Shown here: positions 1 through 8,201 of the stretch, one piece after another
Layout of the letters: the number at the start of each line of letters is the position of its first letter
How positions within the stretch are numbered: the stretch's first letter is position 1
Assembly (NCBI GenBank): GCA_029167225.1
Contig: JARFNK010000005.1
Location: 186,001-250,000 of the forward strand
Direction of reading: 5' to 3'
Length of the DNA stretch: 64,000 nt
Source: Sphingobium arseniciresistens
GTDB lineage: Bacteria > Pseudomonadota > Alphaproteobacteria > Sphingomonadales > Sphingomonadaceae
Translations under genes and position numbers: made by a program
Notes under the pieces: model-generated
Seen by the model: the letters and a program-made list of their open reading frames with translations, nothing else
What the model was told of the DNA's origin: nothing
The model's database searches: none

Positions 1-485
1 AGCAAAATAACTATAAGCAACTCATGTAGATGTAACCGCCCACCCCCTCTATCTTCCTCTTGCAGAAGCGCCTTACGGAGGTGAATTGGCGTGCAGTTTT
101 CCAAGTCTTGAACGTCTTTATCAGCAATTTCAAAAGCGAGGTCGTGGGCGATCTTATTTCGAAGGCCACTTATCTTACGAACAGGAATTACCAGTTCGTC
201 TGGCAATAGAGCCATTGCTACAACTAAATCGAGACGTTGGCTGAAGCCCATTCTCGACATTGAGATAGCCTCAGGCTTCGCAAGCGCTTCCTTAAGAAGT
301 TGAGCCACCACGTGTTCGAAGTATAGATGCGCTTGGATAAGCTGCTGCCAGCGATCTCCACTTTGCACCTTTTCTATGAAGTCATCATGGTTGAAGCAGA
401 ACACTTGATGCCGCTCCATTATAATATCATCAGGTGTTGATAGGAGTTCAAGCTCTTCAGAAGATGGGTTCCAAGTGTCGTTCAC
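1..485 (-). CDS. HEPN/MtlR-like protein, 3' end cut off by window edge
   Basis: An open frame of about 161 codons runs off the left end of the window. It starts at a GTG preceded by a GAGGA ribosome-binding site four bases upstream. The central part reads GFSQRLDLVVAMALLPDEL and then SGLRNKIAHDLAF. The R-x4-H core (RNKIAH) behind a long helix is the hallmark of HEPN-type helical domains, and the pattern GFS..(L/I)D...A..LL before it resembles the mannitol-repressor MtlR/DUF4145-like branch. Function is unknown: some HEPN proteins are toxin RNases, others are regulatory or scaffold proteins. No nucleotidyltransferase-type antitoxin partner lies upstream of the start; the downstream side is outside the window. 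Its AT content is higher than that of the neighbouring genes, which suggests foreign origin. Confidence 0.62.
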   Translation of the reverse strand, partial: MNDTWNPSSEELELLSTPDDIIMERHQVFCFNHDDFIEKVQSGDRWQQLIQAHLYFEHVVAQLLKEALAKPEAISMSRMGFSQRLDLVVAMALLPDELVIPVRKISGLRNKIAHDLAFEIADKDVQDLENCTPIHLRKALLQEEDRGGGRLHLHELLIVIL

Positions 486-807
486 TGTTTCCTCGCAGCG
501 GCAGTTGTACACCTCGTGCAAATACCTGTCTCTAACCAACCCTTATCGAATGCCATAGAGTGTAACCGTCGGGAGATGAGGGAGTGGTATCGAGGAGCTT
601 GCTTATCAACCGTCCGCTATCCACCCACCTTGGCCATTCAAGAATCTGGGCGGACGGGTACCAAGCGTCAGATTTTGACCTTTAGGGTCGTTCCGGTGCT
701 GATTGAACCGGCGCGATGCTAGGCAAGCCCTTGTTTTCCGCCTGCATGCTGGACAGATGATGTTCCGGCTCTATCGCGTGGTCGTTCTTTATGGTTAGCG
801 TTGGTCC
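486..807. other. Intergenic stretch, no gene supported
   Basis: About 320 bases separate the divergent HEPN-like gene and plsC. The only open frame (68 codons at 516-722, plus) has no family features and overlaps the promoter region expected for the minus-strand gene. Base composition changes from AT-richer on the left to GC-rich towards plsC, so this may be the edge of an acquired segment. Confidence 0.5.
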
Positions 808-1521
808 ATGATTTTCCTGCGTTCTCTTGCCTTTGCGATCATTTTCTACACCCTGACCCTGTTTTGGGTGCTGGTGGCGTTGCTCGCCGCGCTGGCGGGC
901 ACAAGGCCGCTTCAGGCGGTGGCGCGCTCGTGGAGTCGTTTCCATCGGCGATGCGCGTGGTTGCTGTTGGGGCAGAAGGTGCGGGTGGAGGGGGCTCTGC
1001 CTGACACGCCCTGCCTCTATGTCTTCAAGCATGAATCGATGTTCGAGACGATCGACCTGCTCTGCTTCTTCCGCACACCCGCCATTGCCGCCAAGCGCGA
1101 GCTTATCGACATCCCGCTGTGGGGCTGGGTGGCGAGCCGTTATGGCGTGATCCCGGTCGAGCGGACCGCAGGCGCGAAGGCGATGCGGTCGCTCCGCGCG
1201 GCGGCGAAAGCCGCATTGGCGCAGGATCGGCCGGTCTGCCTGTTTGCCGAGGGAACGCGCGTGCCCCATGGCGAGGCGCCGCCGCTGCGTGCGGGCTTTG
1301 CGGGGCTCTATGTGCTGCTGGGCGTGCCGGTGGTGCCTGTGGCGGTCAATAGCGGCCGGGTGGCGCCGCGCGGCAAGCTGCGCAAGCGGCCCGGCACGAT
1401 CACCTACCGCGTCGGAGAGACGATCCCGCCCGGCCTTCCACGCGCCGAGGCGGAAGCCCGCTGCCATGCCGCGATCAACGCGCTGAACGGGTCAAGCGCG
1501 CCCGTGACGGGCAACGGATAG
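808..1521 (+). CDS. plsC: 1-acyl-sn-glycerol-3-phosphate acyltransferase (PlsC family)
   Basis: A 237-residue inner-membrane acyltransferase that would acylate lysophosphatidate to phosphatidate in phospholipid synthesis. A hydrophobic N-terminal segment (about residues 4-30) is followed by block I, KHESMFET, with His75 and Glu80. This is the H-x4-E variant common in alphaproteobacterial PlsC instead of H-x4-D. Block III is FAEGTR (146-151), an Ala-for-Pro variant of FPEGTR, and block IV is VPVVPVAV. The length is typical of small PlsC proteins. It is monocistronic here, convergent with tyrC at 1564. Acyl-donor and acceptor preference cannot be read from sequence, and a lysophospholipid or ornithine-lipid acyltransferase role is possible. 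Confidence 0.85.
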   Translation: MIFLRSLAFAIIFYTLTLFWVLVALLAALAGTRPLQAVARSWSRFHRRCAWLLLGQKVRVEGALPDTPCLYVFKHESMFETIDLLCFFRTPAIAAKRELIDIPLWGWVASRYGVIPVERTAGAKAMRSLRAAAKAALAQDRPVCLFAEGTRVPHGEAPPLRAGFAGLYVLLGVPVVPVAVNSGRVAPRGKLRKRPGTITYRVGETIPPGLPRAEAEARCHAAINALNGSSAPVTGNG

Positions 1522-1563
1522 ACGGCCGCCGCGCAGGGCGAGACGTCTATCCGCACCTCCAGC

Positions 1564-2472
1564 CTATGTGTGGCTGCGGCCGAAATCGGGGGCGGGATCG
1601 TCCTGGCCCTCGTCGATGATCGCGCGGCGGATGGCGCGGGTGCGGGTGAACAGGTCGAACAGGGTGTCGCCATCGCCCCAGCGGATCGCGCGCTGCAGCA
1701 TCGACACATCCTCGGTCAGCCGCTGGAGGATTTCCAGCACGGCTTCGCGATTGTTGAGGAAGACGTCGCGCCACATGGTCGGGTCCGACGCGGCGATGCG
1801 GGTGAAGTCCCGAAAGCCGCCCGCCGAATATTTGATGACCTCGCTTTGCGTCACCTGCTCCAGGTCGGAGGCCGTGCCGACGATCGAATAGGCGATGAGG
1901 TGCGGGACATGGCTGGTGACGGCAAGGACGAGATCGTGATGCTCGGGCGACATCAGCTCGACATTGGCGCCCAGCGCTTCCCAGAAGGCAGACACGCGCG
2001 CGGTCGCCGCCTCGGGCGTCGCGCCGTCCGGGGTGAGGATGCACCAGCGGCCACGGAACAGGCTGGCGAAGCCCGATTCCGGCCCGCTATGCTCGGTGCC
2101 CGCCACCGGATGGCCGGGGACGATGGTGGCCCCCGGCAGCGCATCGCGCATCGCCTTGAACACGCTGGCCTTGGCGCCGCCGACGTCGCTGACGATCGCC
2201 TCGGCCGGCAGATCATCGGCAATGGCCGCCGCTGCTGCGCCGATCGCGCCGACCGGCACGCAGAGGATGACGAGGTCTGCGTCGATCACCGCCGTACCGG
2301 CCGTGTCGGCAATGTCGTCGCACAGGTCGATCCGGTCGGCGATCGCGCGGACCTCCGGATCGGCATCATAGCCGGTCACGCGGGCGGTGGGCATATAGGC
2401 CCGCATGCCGCGCGCGATGGACGAGCCGATAAGGCCCAGCCCGATGATGGTGACACGCGCGAAGGGCAGCAT
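1564..2472 (-). CDS. tyrC: Prephenate/arogenate dehydrogenase
   Basis: A 302-residue NAD(P)-dependent dehydrogenase of tyrosine biosynthesis, oxidising and decarboxylating prephenate or arogenate. The N-terminal Rossmann motif VTIIGLGLIGSSIARG is followed by the family blocks SDVGGAK and GHPVAGTEHSG, where the HPxxG..HSG segment binds substrate. The helical C-terminal domain contains LVLAVTSHVPHLIAY. The ATG was chosen because it overlaps the upstream hisC stop (TGATG) and starts directly before the Rossmann fold; longer versions of the frame run inside hisC. No ACT or chorismate mutase domain is present. Coupling to the preceding aminotransferase suggests co-translation for aromatic amino acid synthesis. 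Prephenate versus arogenate specificity is not decidable. Confidence 0.9.
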   Translation of the reverse strand: MLPFARVTIIGLGLIGSSIARGMRAYMPTARVTGYDADPEVRAIADRIDLCDDIADTAGTAVIDADLVILCVPVGAIGAAAAAIADDLPAEAIVSDVGGAKASVFKAMRDALPGATIVPGHPVAGTEHSGPESGFASLFRGRWCILTPDGATPEAATARVSAFWEALGANVELMSPEHHDLVLAVTSHVPHLIAYSIVGTASDLEQVTQSEVIKYSAGGFRDFTRIAASDPTMWRDVFLNNREAVLEILQRLTEDVSMLQRAIRWGDGDTLFDLFTRTRAIRRAIIDEGQDDPAPDFGRSHT

Positions 2473-3569
2473 CAGGCGGCCTCTGCCATCGCCCGCAGCT
2501 GGGCGGCGACGGCACGCATTTGTTCCTCGGTGCCGATGGTGATGCGCAGTGCGTTGGGCAGGCCCTGTCCGGGTAGCCAGCGGGTGGCATAGCCCTGTGC
2601 CTGCAGCCCCAGCATCGCCTGCTGCGCGGTGAGCGCACCTTCGAACAGGACCAGCAGGAAGTTCGCCTTGCTGGGCACGACGCGCAGGCCGTGATTGCCC
2701 AGCGCCTCGACCTGCTGGGCCAGCCATGCGCGCCAGGTGCTGTTATGGGCGCGGCTGGCGTCGATCCATTCATGGTCGGCGATGGCGGCGGCGGCGGCGG
2801 CCTGTCCCGCCGTCGTCACGTTGAACGGCGCGCGGATGCGGTGCAGCGCGTCGATCACCTCGGCGCTGGCATAGCCCCAGCCGATGCGCTCGGCAGCAAG
2901 GCCAAAGATCTTGGAGAAGGTGCGGGTGACGAAGACATTGGCGGCGGTCTTTGCCAGTTCCATGCCGCCGTCATCCTCATCCGCTTCCAGATATTCGGCA
3001 TAGGCCTGGTCGAGGACGAACAGGATGTCGGGGCGCAGGCCGGCGTGCAGCCGGGCGATCTCCGCGCGCGATGTCATCGTGCCGGTGGGATTGTTCGGGT
3101 TGGCGAGGAAGACGACCTTGGTCTTCTCCGTGACGCAGGCGAGCAGCGCGTCGACATCGGTCGCATAGTCCGCGTCCGGCGCCACCACCGGGGTCGCGCC
3201 CACGCGCCGCGCGGCGATGTCGTACACCGAAAAGCCGTAGCGGACGTAGAGCACCTCGTCGCCAGGCCCGGCATAGGCGCTGGCGGCGATGTGCAGCAGT
3301 TCGTCCGAACCCGTGCCGTAGATGACCCGTGCGGGATCGAGCCCATATTCGGCCGCGATCGCCTCCCGCAGGAGCGCCGCGCCGGGATCGGGATAGGTCG
3401 CAAGGTCCGCCGTCGCCGCGATCATCGCCGCGCGCGCCTTCGGGCTGGAGCCCAGCGCATTTTCATTGGCGGACAGCTTGATCAGCGGGCGACCGTCATC
3501 GGCGGCCGACTTGCCGGGCACATAGGGCGAAATGCCCAGGATCCAGTCCTTGGGAGCAGGCTTTGTCAT
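2472..3569 (-). CDS. hisC: Histidinol-phosphate aminotransferase family (HisC)
   Basis: A 365-residue PLP-dependent class I/II aminotransferase. Family features are [13 protein letters not shown] near the N-terminus, [17 protein letters not shown] for cofactor binding, and the Schiff-base lysine in [11 protein letters not shown] (Lys220). Terminal arginine-containing motifs are also present ([10 protein letters not shown]). The gene is immediately upstream of, and one base overlapping with, tyrC. In alphaproteobacteria such HisC proteins often serve both histidine synthesis and aromatic transamination of prephenate or 4-hydroxyphenylpyruvate, and the pairing with tyrC supports an aromatic role here. 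That dual role is inferred from context rather than visible in the active site. Confidence 0.9.
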   Translation of the reverse strand: MTKPAPKDWILGISPYVPGKSAADDGRPLIKLSANENALGSSPKARAAMIAATADLATYPDPGAALLREAIAAEYGLDPARVIYGTGSDELLHIAASAYAGPGDEVLYVRYGFSVYDIAARRVGATPVVAPDADYATDVDALLACVTEKTKVVFLANPNNPTGTMTSRAEIARLHAGLRPDILFVLDQAYAEYLEADEDDGGMELAKTAANVFVTRTFSKIFGLAAERIGWGYASAEVIDALHRIRAPFNVTTAGQAAAAAAIADHEWIDASRAHNSTWRAWLAQQVEALGNHGLRVVPSKANFLLVLFEGALTAQQAMLGLQAQGYATRWLPGQGLPNALRITIGTEEQMRAVAAQLRAMAEAA

Positions 3570-3722
3570 GGCCCGCGCTTTAGCGGGATATGAGGCAAAG
3601 GCAAAGCCGCCGCGCGGTTTTCTAGCGCCGACAAATTTCAGTCGTGTCGCCCGGCAATCAGCACGAACGGCATGTTGCCCTCTTTTTCCCGCTATCGGCA
3701 GAACCGAAACTGATCACGCTGG

Positions 3723-4685
3723 CTAGACGACCGGCGTGGGCAGCGGCTGCCCGGCGAAATGCGCGTCCAGATTGGCAAGTACCAGATCGGCCATCGCCGC
3801 GCGCGTCGCCCGCGTGGCACTCGCCTGATGCGGCTGGAGAACGACGGTGTCGAGCGTGCGCAGGGCATGGGGCACATGTGGTTCATGGGCGAACACGTCC
3901 AGCCCGGCGCCGCCCAGCTGCCGCTCGACCAGCGCGGCGACCAGCGCGTCCTCATCGACCACGCTGCCGCGGCTGATGTTGATGAGCGTGCCTTCCGGCC
4001 CCAGAGCCTCGATCACGGCGGCATCCACCAGATGCCGCGCTTCCGGTCCGCCGGACGTCGCGACGATCATGACGTCACAGGCGCGGGCGAAATCTATTAT
4101 GTCGGGTACATAAGTGAAGCGGGGCGACGCATCGGCGGCGGGCTTGCGGTTGTGATAGAGGATCTCGCCCGCTGCCGGGGCGAGCCGGTCGGCAATCGCG
4201 CGGCCGATGCGGCCCAGCCCCAATATGCCGATCCTCGCGCCCGTCACCCGGCCGCAAAAGGCCGGCACCTCGCCGTCATCCCATTTGCCGGCGCGGACAT
4301 AGCGGTCGTTCGCGGAGATGTTGCGCACCGTGGCATAGACGAGGCCGACGGCGAGGTCGGCGACATCGTCGGTCAACACATCGGGCGTGTAGCTGACGCG
4401 AATGCCCTTTTCGCGGGCATGGGCGATATCCACCTTGTCATAGCCGACGGCGAACAGGCCGACGATCTCCAGCGCCGGCAGCCCATCCATGATCGCCGCC
4501 GAGGCGCCGACGCCGCCACTGGTGACGATGGCGCGCGCGCTGCGCATGGCAGGGGTGAATTCATCGGGGGTGATGCCGGCTGGCGCGACATGAACGTCGA
4601 ACCGGGCGTCGAGCCCTTCGTTCAGGCGGGGATGGAGCGGGCCAAGGGCGATGACGGGGATGGGGTCGGAATCTGTACGGGTCAT
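3723..4685 (-). CDS. D-isomer-specific 2-hydroxyacid dehydrogenase (glyoxylate/hydroxypyruvate reductase-like)
   Basis: A 320-residue cytosolic NAD(P)H dehydrogenase. The N-terminal catalytic lobe is followed by the dinucleotide motif GILGLGRIGRAI (about 153-164). The catalytic triad is visible as Arg239 (INISRGSVVDE), Glu268 (LDVFAHEP) and His286 (VVLQPHQAS). Length matches GhrA/GhrB-type reductases of glyoxylate, hydroxypyruvate or 2-ketogluconate. It stands alone: 153 bases separate it from hisC upstream of tyrC on one side, and metX is divergent on the other. The exact 2-oxoacid substrate is not determined. The ATG at 4685 lies directly before the folded domain. Confidence 0.85.
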   Translation of the reverse strand: MTRTDSDPIPVIALGPLHPRLNEGLDARFDVHVAPAGITPDEFTPAMRSARAIVTSGGVGASAAIMDGLPALEIVGLFAVGYDKVDIAHAREKGIRVSYTPDVLTDDVADLAVGLVYATVRNISANDRYVRAGKWDDGEVPAFCGRVTGARIGILGLGRIGRAIADRLAPAAGEILYHNRKPAADASPRFTYVPDIIDFARACDVMIVATSGGPEARHLVDAAVIEALGPEGTLINISRGSVVDEDALVAALVERQLGGAGLDVFAHEPHVPHALRTLDTVVLQPHQASATRATRAAMADLVLANLDAHFAGQPLPTPVV

Positions 4686-4823
4686 GGGGGTTCCATAGCA
4701 TGGCGGCGGGAGCGGGCCAGTGTTTGAGGGGCCGATGCTTCACCGTCTCCCCTCGTCAAGATGGGGGCGATCTCCCGGACTTTCCACCATCGCATCCTTG
4801 TTTTTGCCGCGAGTGCAGGTGAT

Positions 4824-4848
4824 GGGCCCTCGCCTTCGCGGGGTGACG
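4824..4848. repeat. Palindromic repeat, family A, degenerate copy
   Basis: The segment GGGCCCTCGCCTTCGCGGGG followed by TGACG forms a short hairpin around CGCCTTCGCG. Its complement begins CGTCACCCC.GCGAAGG, matching the repeats that bracket the GIY-YIG gene at 15350 and 15693. It is a single unpaired copy. Confidence 0.5.
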
Positions 4849-4961
4849 ATCAGAAAGCGACGATCGAAACGGGACGCCCGAACCTTCTGTTAACCTACCC
4901 GGCTTTCCAGCCTAACCCGAACGTCATGACGCCGTGCTGGACCTCCCGCTCACGCCGCTTG

Positions 4962-4990
4962 TTGACAGCCGCCGATGCCAGCCCTAGCCC
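4962..4990 (+). promoter_or_regulatory. Candidate metX promoter (possibly leaderless transcript)
   Basis: A perfect TTGACA (-35) is followed by 17 bases and TAGCCC (-10 position), and the metX ATG lies only 10 bases further on. No Shine-Dalgarno sequence is present before the ATG. If this promoter is used the mRNA would be leaderless or nearly so. The -10 match is weak, so this is a prediction only. Confidence 0.4.
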
Positions 4991-4999
4991 CGCTGCACC

Positions 5000-6136
5000 A
5001 TGGCGACCGTTCCCCAGACCGATGACAGCCGTTTCGGCCTTCGCCGGCAGGTCCGCCTGCCCGGACCGCTGGCGCTGACCGGCGGCGGCACGCTGGGGCC
5101 GGTCGATATCGCCTATGAAACCTATGGCACGCTGAACGCGGACCGCTCCAACGCGATCCTGATCTGCCACGCGCTGACCGGCGACCAATATGTCGCGTCG
5201 GACCATCCCATCACCGGCAAGGCGGGCTGGTGGACGCGCATGGTGGGGCCGGGCAAGCCAATCGACCCGCAGCGGCACTTCATCATCTGCTCCAACGTCA
5301 TCGGCAGCTGCCTTGGCTCCAGCGGCCCGGCGAGCATCGATCCGGCGACGAACCAGCCCTGGGCGATGCGCTTTCCCGTCATCACCATCGCCGACATGGT
5401 GCGGGCGCAGGCGCTGCTGGTCGATCATCTGGGCGTCGAACGCCTGTTCGCCGTTGTCGGCGGGTCGATGGGCGGGATGCAGGCGCTGACCTGGCCCACG
5501 CTGTTCCCCGATCGGGTGGAATCGGTGATCGTCATCGCCTCCACCGCCCGGCACAGCGCACAGAATATCGCGTTCCACGAGGTCGGGCGGCAGGCGATCA
5601 TGGCCGACCCGCACTGGCGCGGCGGCGATTATTATGCGGATAACGACGTGCCCGCCGCCGGCCTTGCCGTGGCGCGCATGGCCGCGCACATCACCTATCT
5701 GTCCGAAGCGGGGCTGACCGAGAAATTCGGCCGCCGCCTGCAGAGCCGCACCGCCAAGACCTTCGGCTTCGACGCCGATTTCCAGGTGGAAAGCTATTTG
5801 CGGCATCAGGGGATCAGCTTCGTGGAGCGGTTCGATGCCAACAGCTATCTCTACATCACCCGCGCCATGGACTATTATGACATTGCCGAGGATCATGAGG
5901 GCAGCCTGGCGCTGGCCTTCGCCAGGACGCGGGCGCGCTTCTGCCTCGTCAGCTTCGATACCGACTGGCTGTACCCGACGGCGGAATCGCGCGTGATCGT
6001 CCATGCATTGAACGCGGCGGGCGCGCAGGCGAGCTTCATGGAGCTTTCCAGCCCCTTCGGCCATGACGCCTTCCTGCTGGAAGCGCCGGAGCTGAATCGC
6101 GTGGTCGATGGCTTCCTGCGCGCGGGGCGGGCATGA
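5000..6136 (+). CDS. metX: Homoserine O-acyltransferase (MetX)
   Basis: A 378-residue alpha/beta-hydrolase-fold enzyme that acylates homoserine using acetyl-CoA or succinyl-CoA, the first committed step of methionine synthesis. The nucleophile elbow is GGSMGGMQ (Ser156), the acid lies in FDTDWLYPT and the base in [12 protein letters not shown]-terminal [10 protein letters not shown] supplies the oxyanion region. The length is typical of MetX. Some MetX-fold proteins use succinyl-CoA, so acetyl versus succinyl specificity is uncertain. It overlaps the next gene by four bases (ATGA), starting a three-gene operon with a GNAT gene and metW. No Shine-Dalgarno is seen at the start. Confidence 0.93.
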   Translation: MATVPQTDDSRFGLRRQVRLPGPLALTGGGTLGPVDIAYETYGTLNADRSNAILICHALTGDQYVASDHPITGKAGWWTRMVGPGKPIDPQRHFIICSNVIGSCLGSSGPASIDPATNQPWAMRFPVITIADMVRAQALLVDHLGVERLFAVVGGSMGGMQALTWPTLFPDRVESVIVIASTARHSAQNIAFHEVGRQAIMADPHWRGGDYYADNDVPAAGLAVARMAAHITYLSEAGLTEKFGRRLQSRTAKTFGFDADFQVESYLRHQGISFVERFDANSYLYITRAMDYYDIAEDHEGSLALAFARTRARFCLVSFDTDWLYPTAESRVIVHALNAAGAQASFMELSSPFGHDAFLLEAPELNRVVDGFLRAGRA

Positions 6137-6591
6137 GCGACATAGGCATGCTCGAAGGCTATGAACTGTCCGACGATGTCGCGCGGCTGCAGCCGGCGGT
6201 GATCCACGCCTATCTGACGCGCAGCTACTGGTGCCCCGGCATCGGCTTGTCGCTGGTGGAACGGGCGATTGCCGGGTCGCACTGCGTGGGCATCTATCAT
6301 GAGGGCGCGCAGGTGGCCTTTGCCCGCGTCATCACCGATCATGCGACCTTCGCGCATCTTGCCGACGTCTATGTGCTGGAAGACCATCAGGGCCGCGGTC
6401 TCGCGTCCGCCATGCTGCGCTATTTCGATGCGCATCCCGGCCTTCAGCGGCTGCGGCGGTGGAACCTCAACACGCTGGACGCGCACACGCTGTATGAGCG
6501 CCATGGCTGGCATCGTGTGACGGACAGCATCATGCAGCGCCATGATCCCGATGCGTCGCGGGAAAGGGCGGAGGAAAGAACGGGGGCATGA
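6133..6591 (+). CDS. GNAT-family N-acetyltransferase
   Basis: A 152-residue single-domain acetyltransferase. The acetyl-CoA binding motif A is visible as [18 protein letters not shown] (Q/R-x-x-G-x-G/A pattern in HQGRGLAS), preceded by a beta-strand carrying VAFARVITD. The last strand has YERHGWH. The gene overlaps metX upstream and metW downstream, each by an ATGA junction, so all three are probably translated together. The acceptor substrate is unknown. A role tied to methionine synthesis, for example acetylation of a pathway intermediate or enzyme, is only suggested by position. Confidence 0.82.
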   Translation: MSDIGMLEGYELSDDVARLQPAVIHAYLTRSYWCPGIGLSLVERAIAGSHCVGIYHEGAQVAFARVITDHATFAHLADVYVLEDHQGRGLASAMLRYFDAHPGLQRLRRWNLNTLDAHTLYERHGWHRVTDSIMQRHDPDASRERAEERTGA

Positions 6592-7184
6592 ACGACGAGC
6601 AACTGCGCCCCGACCTGGCACTGATCGCGCGCATGGTGAAGCAGAATGCCCGCGTGCTGGACGTCGGCTGCGGCGACGGCGCGCTGATGGCGGCGCTGCG
6701 CGACGCGGGCGGGGTGGATGCGCGCGGGCTGGAGATCGATCCGGCAAATGTCGCTTCGGCCGTGGGGCGGGGGCTTTCGGTCGTGCAGGGCGATGCCGAC
6801 ACGGACCTGCGCTATTATCCCGATCGCAGCTTCGACTATGCGATCCTCAGCCAGACCTTGCAGACCACGCGCCGGCCCGACCTGGTGGTGGAGGAACTGC
6901 TGCGCATCGGGGCGCAGGCCTTCGTCAGCTTCCCCAATTTCGCGCATTGGCGCGGGCGGATGTCGCTGCTGTTCGGCGGGCGGATGCCGGTGACTCGGCT
7001 GCTCCCCGACACATGGTATGACACGCTGAACATCCATCACCTGACCATCGACGATTTCCGTGCGCTGGTGAAGGATCGCGGCTGGTCGATCGACGGGCAG
7101 TGGTTCCTCAAGGGCGACCGCGAGACGACCCATGCGAACGCCAATCTGTTCGCCGAACATGCGGTGTTCCTGCTGCGCAAATAG
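6588..7184 (+). CDS. metW: MetW, partner of MetX in methionine biosynthesis
   Basis: A 198-residue protein with a class I SAM-methyltransferase fold. The SAM motif VLDVGCGDGALM is near residue 23 and is followed by GLEIDPANV and the MetW-typical SQTLQTTRRPD and FPNFAHWRGR segments. MetW is known to act with MetX, and in several proteobacteria it is required for full homoserine acyltransferase activity. Here it is separated from metX by an overlapping acetyltransferase gene, an arrangement worth noting. The start was set by the 4-base overlap with the previous gene. No own promoter is evident. Confidence 0.92.
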   Translation: MNDEQLRPDLALIARMVKQNARVLDVGCGDGALMAALRDAGGVDARGLEIDPANVASAVGRGLSVVQGDADTDLRYYPDRSFDYAILSQTLQTTRRPDLVVEELLRIGAQAFVSFPNFAHWRGRMSLLFGGRMPVTRLLPDTWYDTLNIHHLTIDDFRALVKDRGWSIDGQWFLKGDRETTHANANLFAEHAVFLLRK

Positions 7185-7239
7185 GGTGCGCCGGGGCGGG
7201 TAGAGGTTCGGCCCGGTTCAGATGAATGGCGCGCTGTTT

Positions 7240-7313
7240 GTGTTCCTGCGAACGCAGGAACCCAGGATGGTGAAGCTCCCCCTCGCCCTGGGTTCCTGCC
7301 TTCGCAGGAACAC
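7240..7313. repeat. Inverted pair of palindromic repeats, family B
   Basis: Two 27-base copies at 7240-7266 and 7287-7313 lie in opposite orientation with 20 bases between them. Each contains its own hairpin: TTCCTGCGAACGCAGGAA on the left, TTCCTGCCTTCGCAGGAA on the right. The copies differ at a single position when one is reverse-complemented. The pair sits downstream of metW and may end its transcript. Another copy is at 22019. The arrangement resembles the paired (REPIN/BIME-like) repeats of other bacteria. Confidence 0.7.
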
Positions 7314-7410
7314 GGTGAGGAATGTGGAAGGGCGGGGTTTCCCTCAGACTATCATTTTCGCCCGTAAGCTGAATGTCGATCAGCGCTGGAGTCGGTCCCG
7401 ACTGGCCGGA

Positions 7411-8025
7411 TCAACCCTCCTTCGGCGCGATCCCGTTGGCCAGCATCTCGTTGGCGATCGCGGCCACCGCGCTGATATCGCGGCTCTCGTCCCACACGCC
7501 GTAGCGCAGGCCGAGGAACACGTTGATGCCCATGATCGCCCAGGCATGGACCTCCTCGATATCCGGTCGCACCTCACCCCGCGCGGCGGCGGCGCGCAGG
7601 CGGGTGGTGATGCGGTCGGCCGTGCTTTCATAATGGGCGCGGTAGGCGGCGGCGTCGACGAATTCCGATTCGTCGATGATGCGGTAGATTTCCTTGTGCT
7701 CGCGGGCGAACTCCAGGAAGCTCAGCAGGCCCTGTTTCTCCGCCGCGATGCCGTCGGGCGCGCTCGCGATGCGGGGGCCGACATAGTCGCGCACCTGCGC
7801 CGACATGTCCTTCACCAGCGCACGGAACACATCGTCCTTGCTGTCGAAATAGGTGTAGAAGCTGCCGAGCGCGCAGCCCGCGCGGCGGGTGATGCCGCTG
7901 ATCGAGCCGTCGTGAAACCCTTTCTCGCCAAATTCCACGGCGGCCGCGTCCAGGATCGCGCGGCGGGTCCGCTCGCCGCGTGCGGTACGCGGCGCCTTGG
8001 CGTCACTGGCGGCCCCTTGCGTCAT
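7411..8025 (-). CDS. TetR/AcrR-family transcriptional regulator
   Basis: A 204-residue repressor-type regulator. The N-terminal TetR helix-turn-helix is clear: RRAILDAAAVEFGEKGFHD, then SGITRRAGCALGSFYTYF and DSKDDVFRAL. The remainder is the helical ligand-binding domain. The ATG at 8025 was chosen because AGGAG lies about nine bases upstream and the HTH begins soon after; the longer frame would run into the operator region. It diverges from a TonB-dependent receptor gene across 176 bases containing a perfect palindrome, so it probably controls that receptor and the MFS gene. The ligand is unknown. Confidence 0.88.
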   Translation of the reverse strand: MTQGAASDAKAPRTARGERTRRAILDAAAVEFGEKGFHDGSISGITRRAGCALGSFYTYFDSKDDVFRALVKDMSAQVRDYVGPRIASAPDGIAAEKQGLLSFLEFAREHKEIYRIIDESEFVDAAAYRAHYESTADRITTRLRAAAARGEVRPDIEEVHAWAIMGINVFLGLRYGVWDESRDISAVAAIANEMLANGIAPKEG

Positions 8026-8114
8026 TTCGTTCCTCTCCTGCCAATGCGCCGAGCAGTAGCCGTTCGTTGCTTTTTTGTCGCGATCCCGTCGCCACCGCCG
8101 GTCCAGCATTTTAT

Positions 8115-8136
8115 AAGTTGAAAGCTGGTTCAACTT
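8115..8136. promoter_or_regulatory. Candidate TetR operator (22-bp palindrome)
   Basis: A perfect inverted repeat AAGTTGAA-N6-TTCAACTT lies between the divergent TetR gene (start 8025) and the receptor gene (start 8202). Size and symmetry fit a TetR dimer site. Binding is inferred. Confidence 0.6.
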
Positions 8137-8201
8137 TCATTATCCAGATTCGCAAGATCACGCAACCCGATCAAACGGGTGCATCTTCAGGAGAGGACAT
8201 C

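Larger units (their letters stand above)
4686..4999. other. Divergent intergenic region before metX
   Basis: No gene is supported in these 314 bases. They hold one degenerate copy of a palindromic repeat (4824-4848) and a candidate promoter directly in front of metX. A SAM riboswitch was looked for because of the gene downstream but no convincing consensus was seen. Confidence 0.55.

Noticed and set aside
516-722. 68-codon open frame on the plus strand
   Set aside because: No family features, no ribosome-binding site, and it overlaps the promoter side of the minus-strand HEPN-like gene.
4686-4999. SAM-II riboswitch in front of metX
   Set aside because: Expected in alphaproteobacteria upstream of methionine genes, but the conserved pseudoknot sequence was not seen; the only hairpin is a degenerate family A repeat.
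7222-8121. Long plus-strand open frame over the TetR gene
   Set aside because: Antisense to a clear TetR gene; composition is of the shadow type common in GC-rich DNA.
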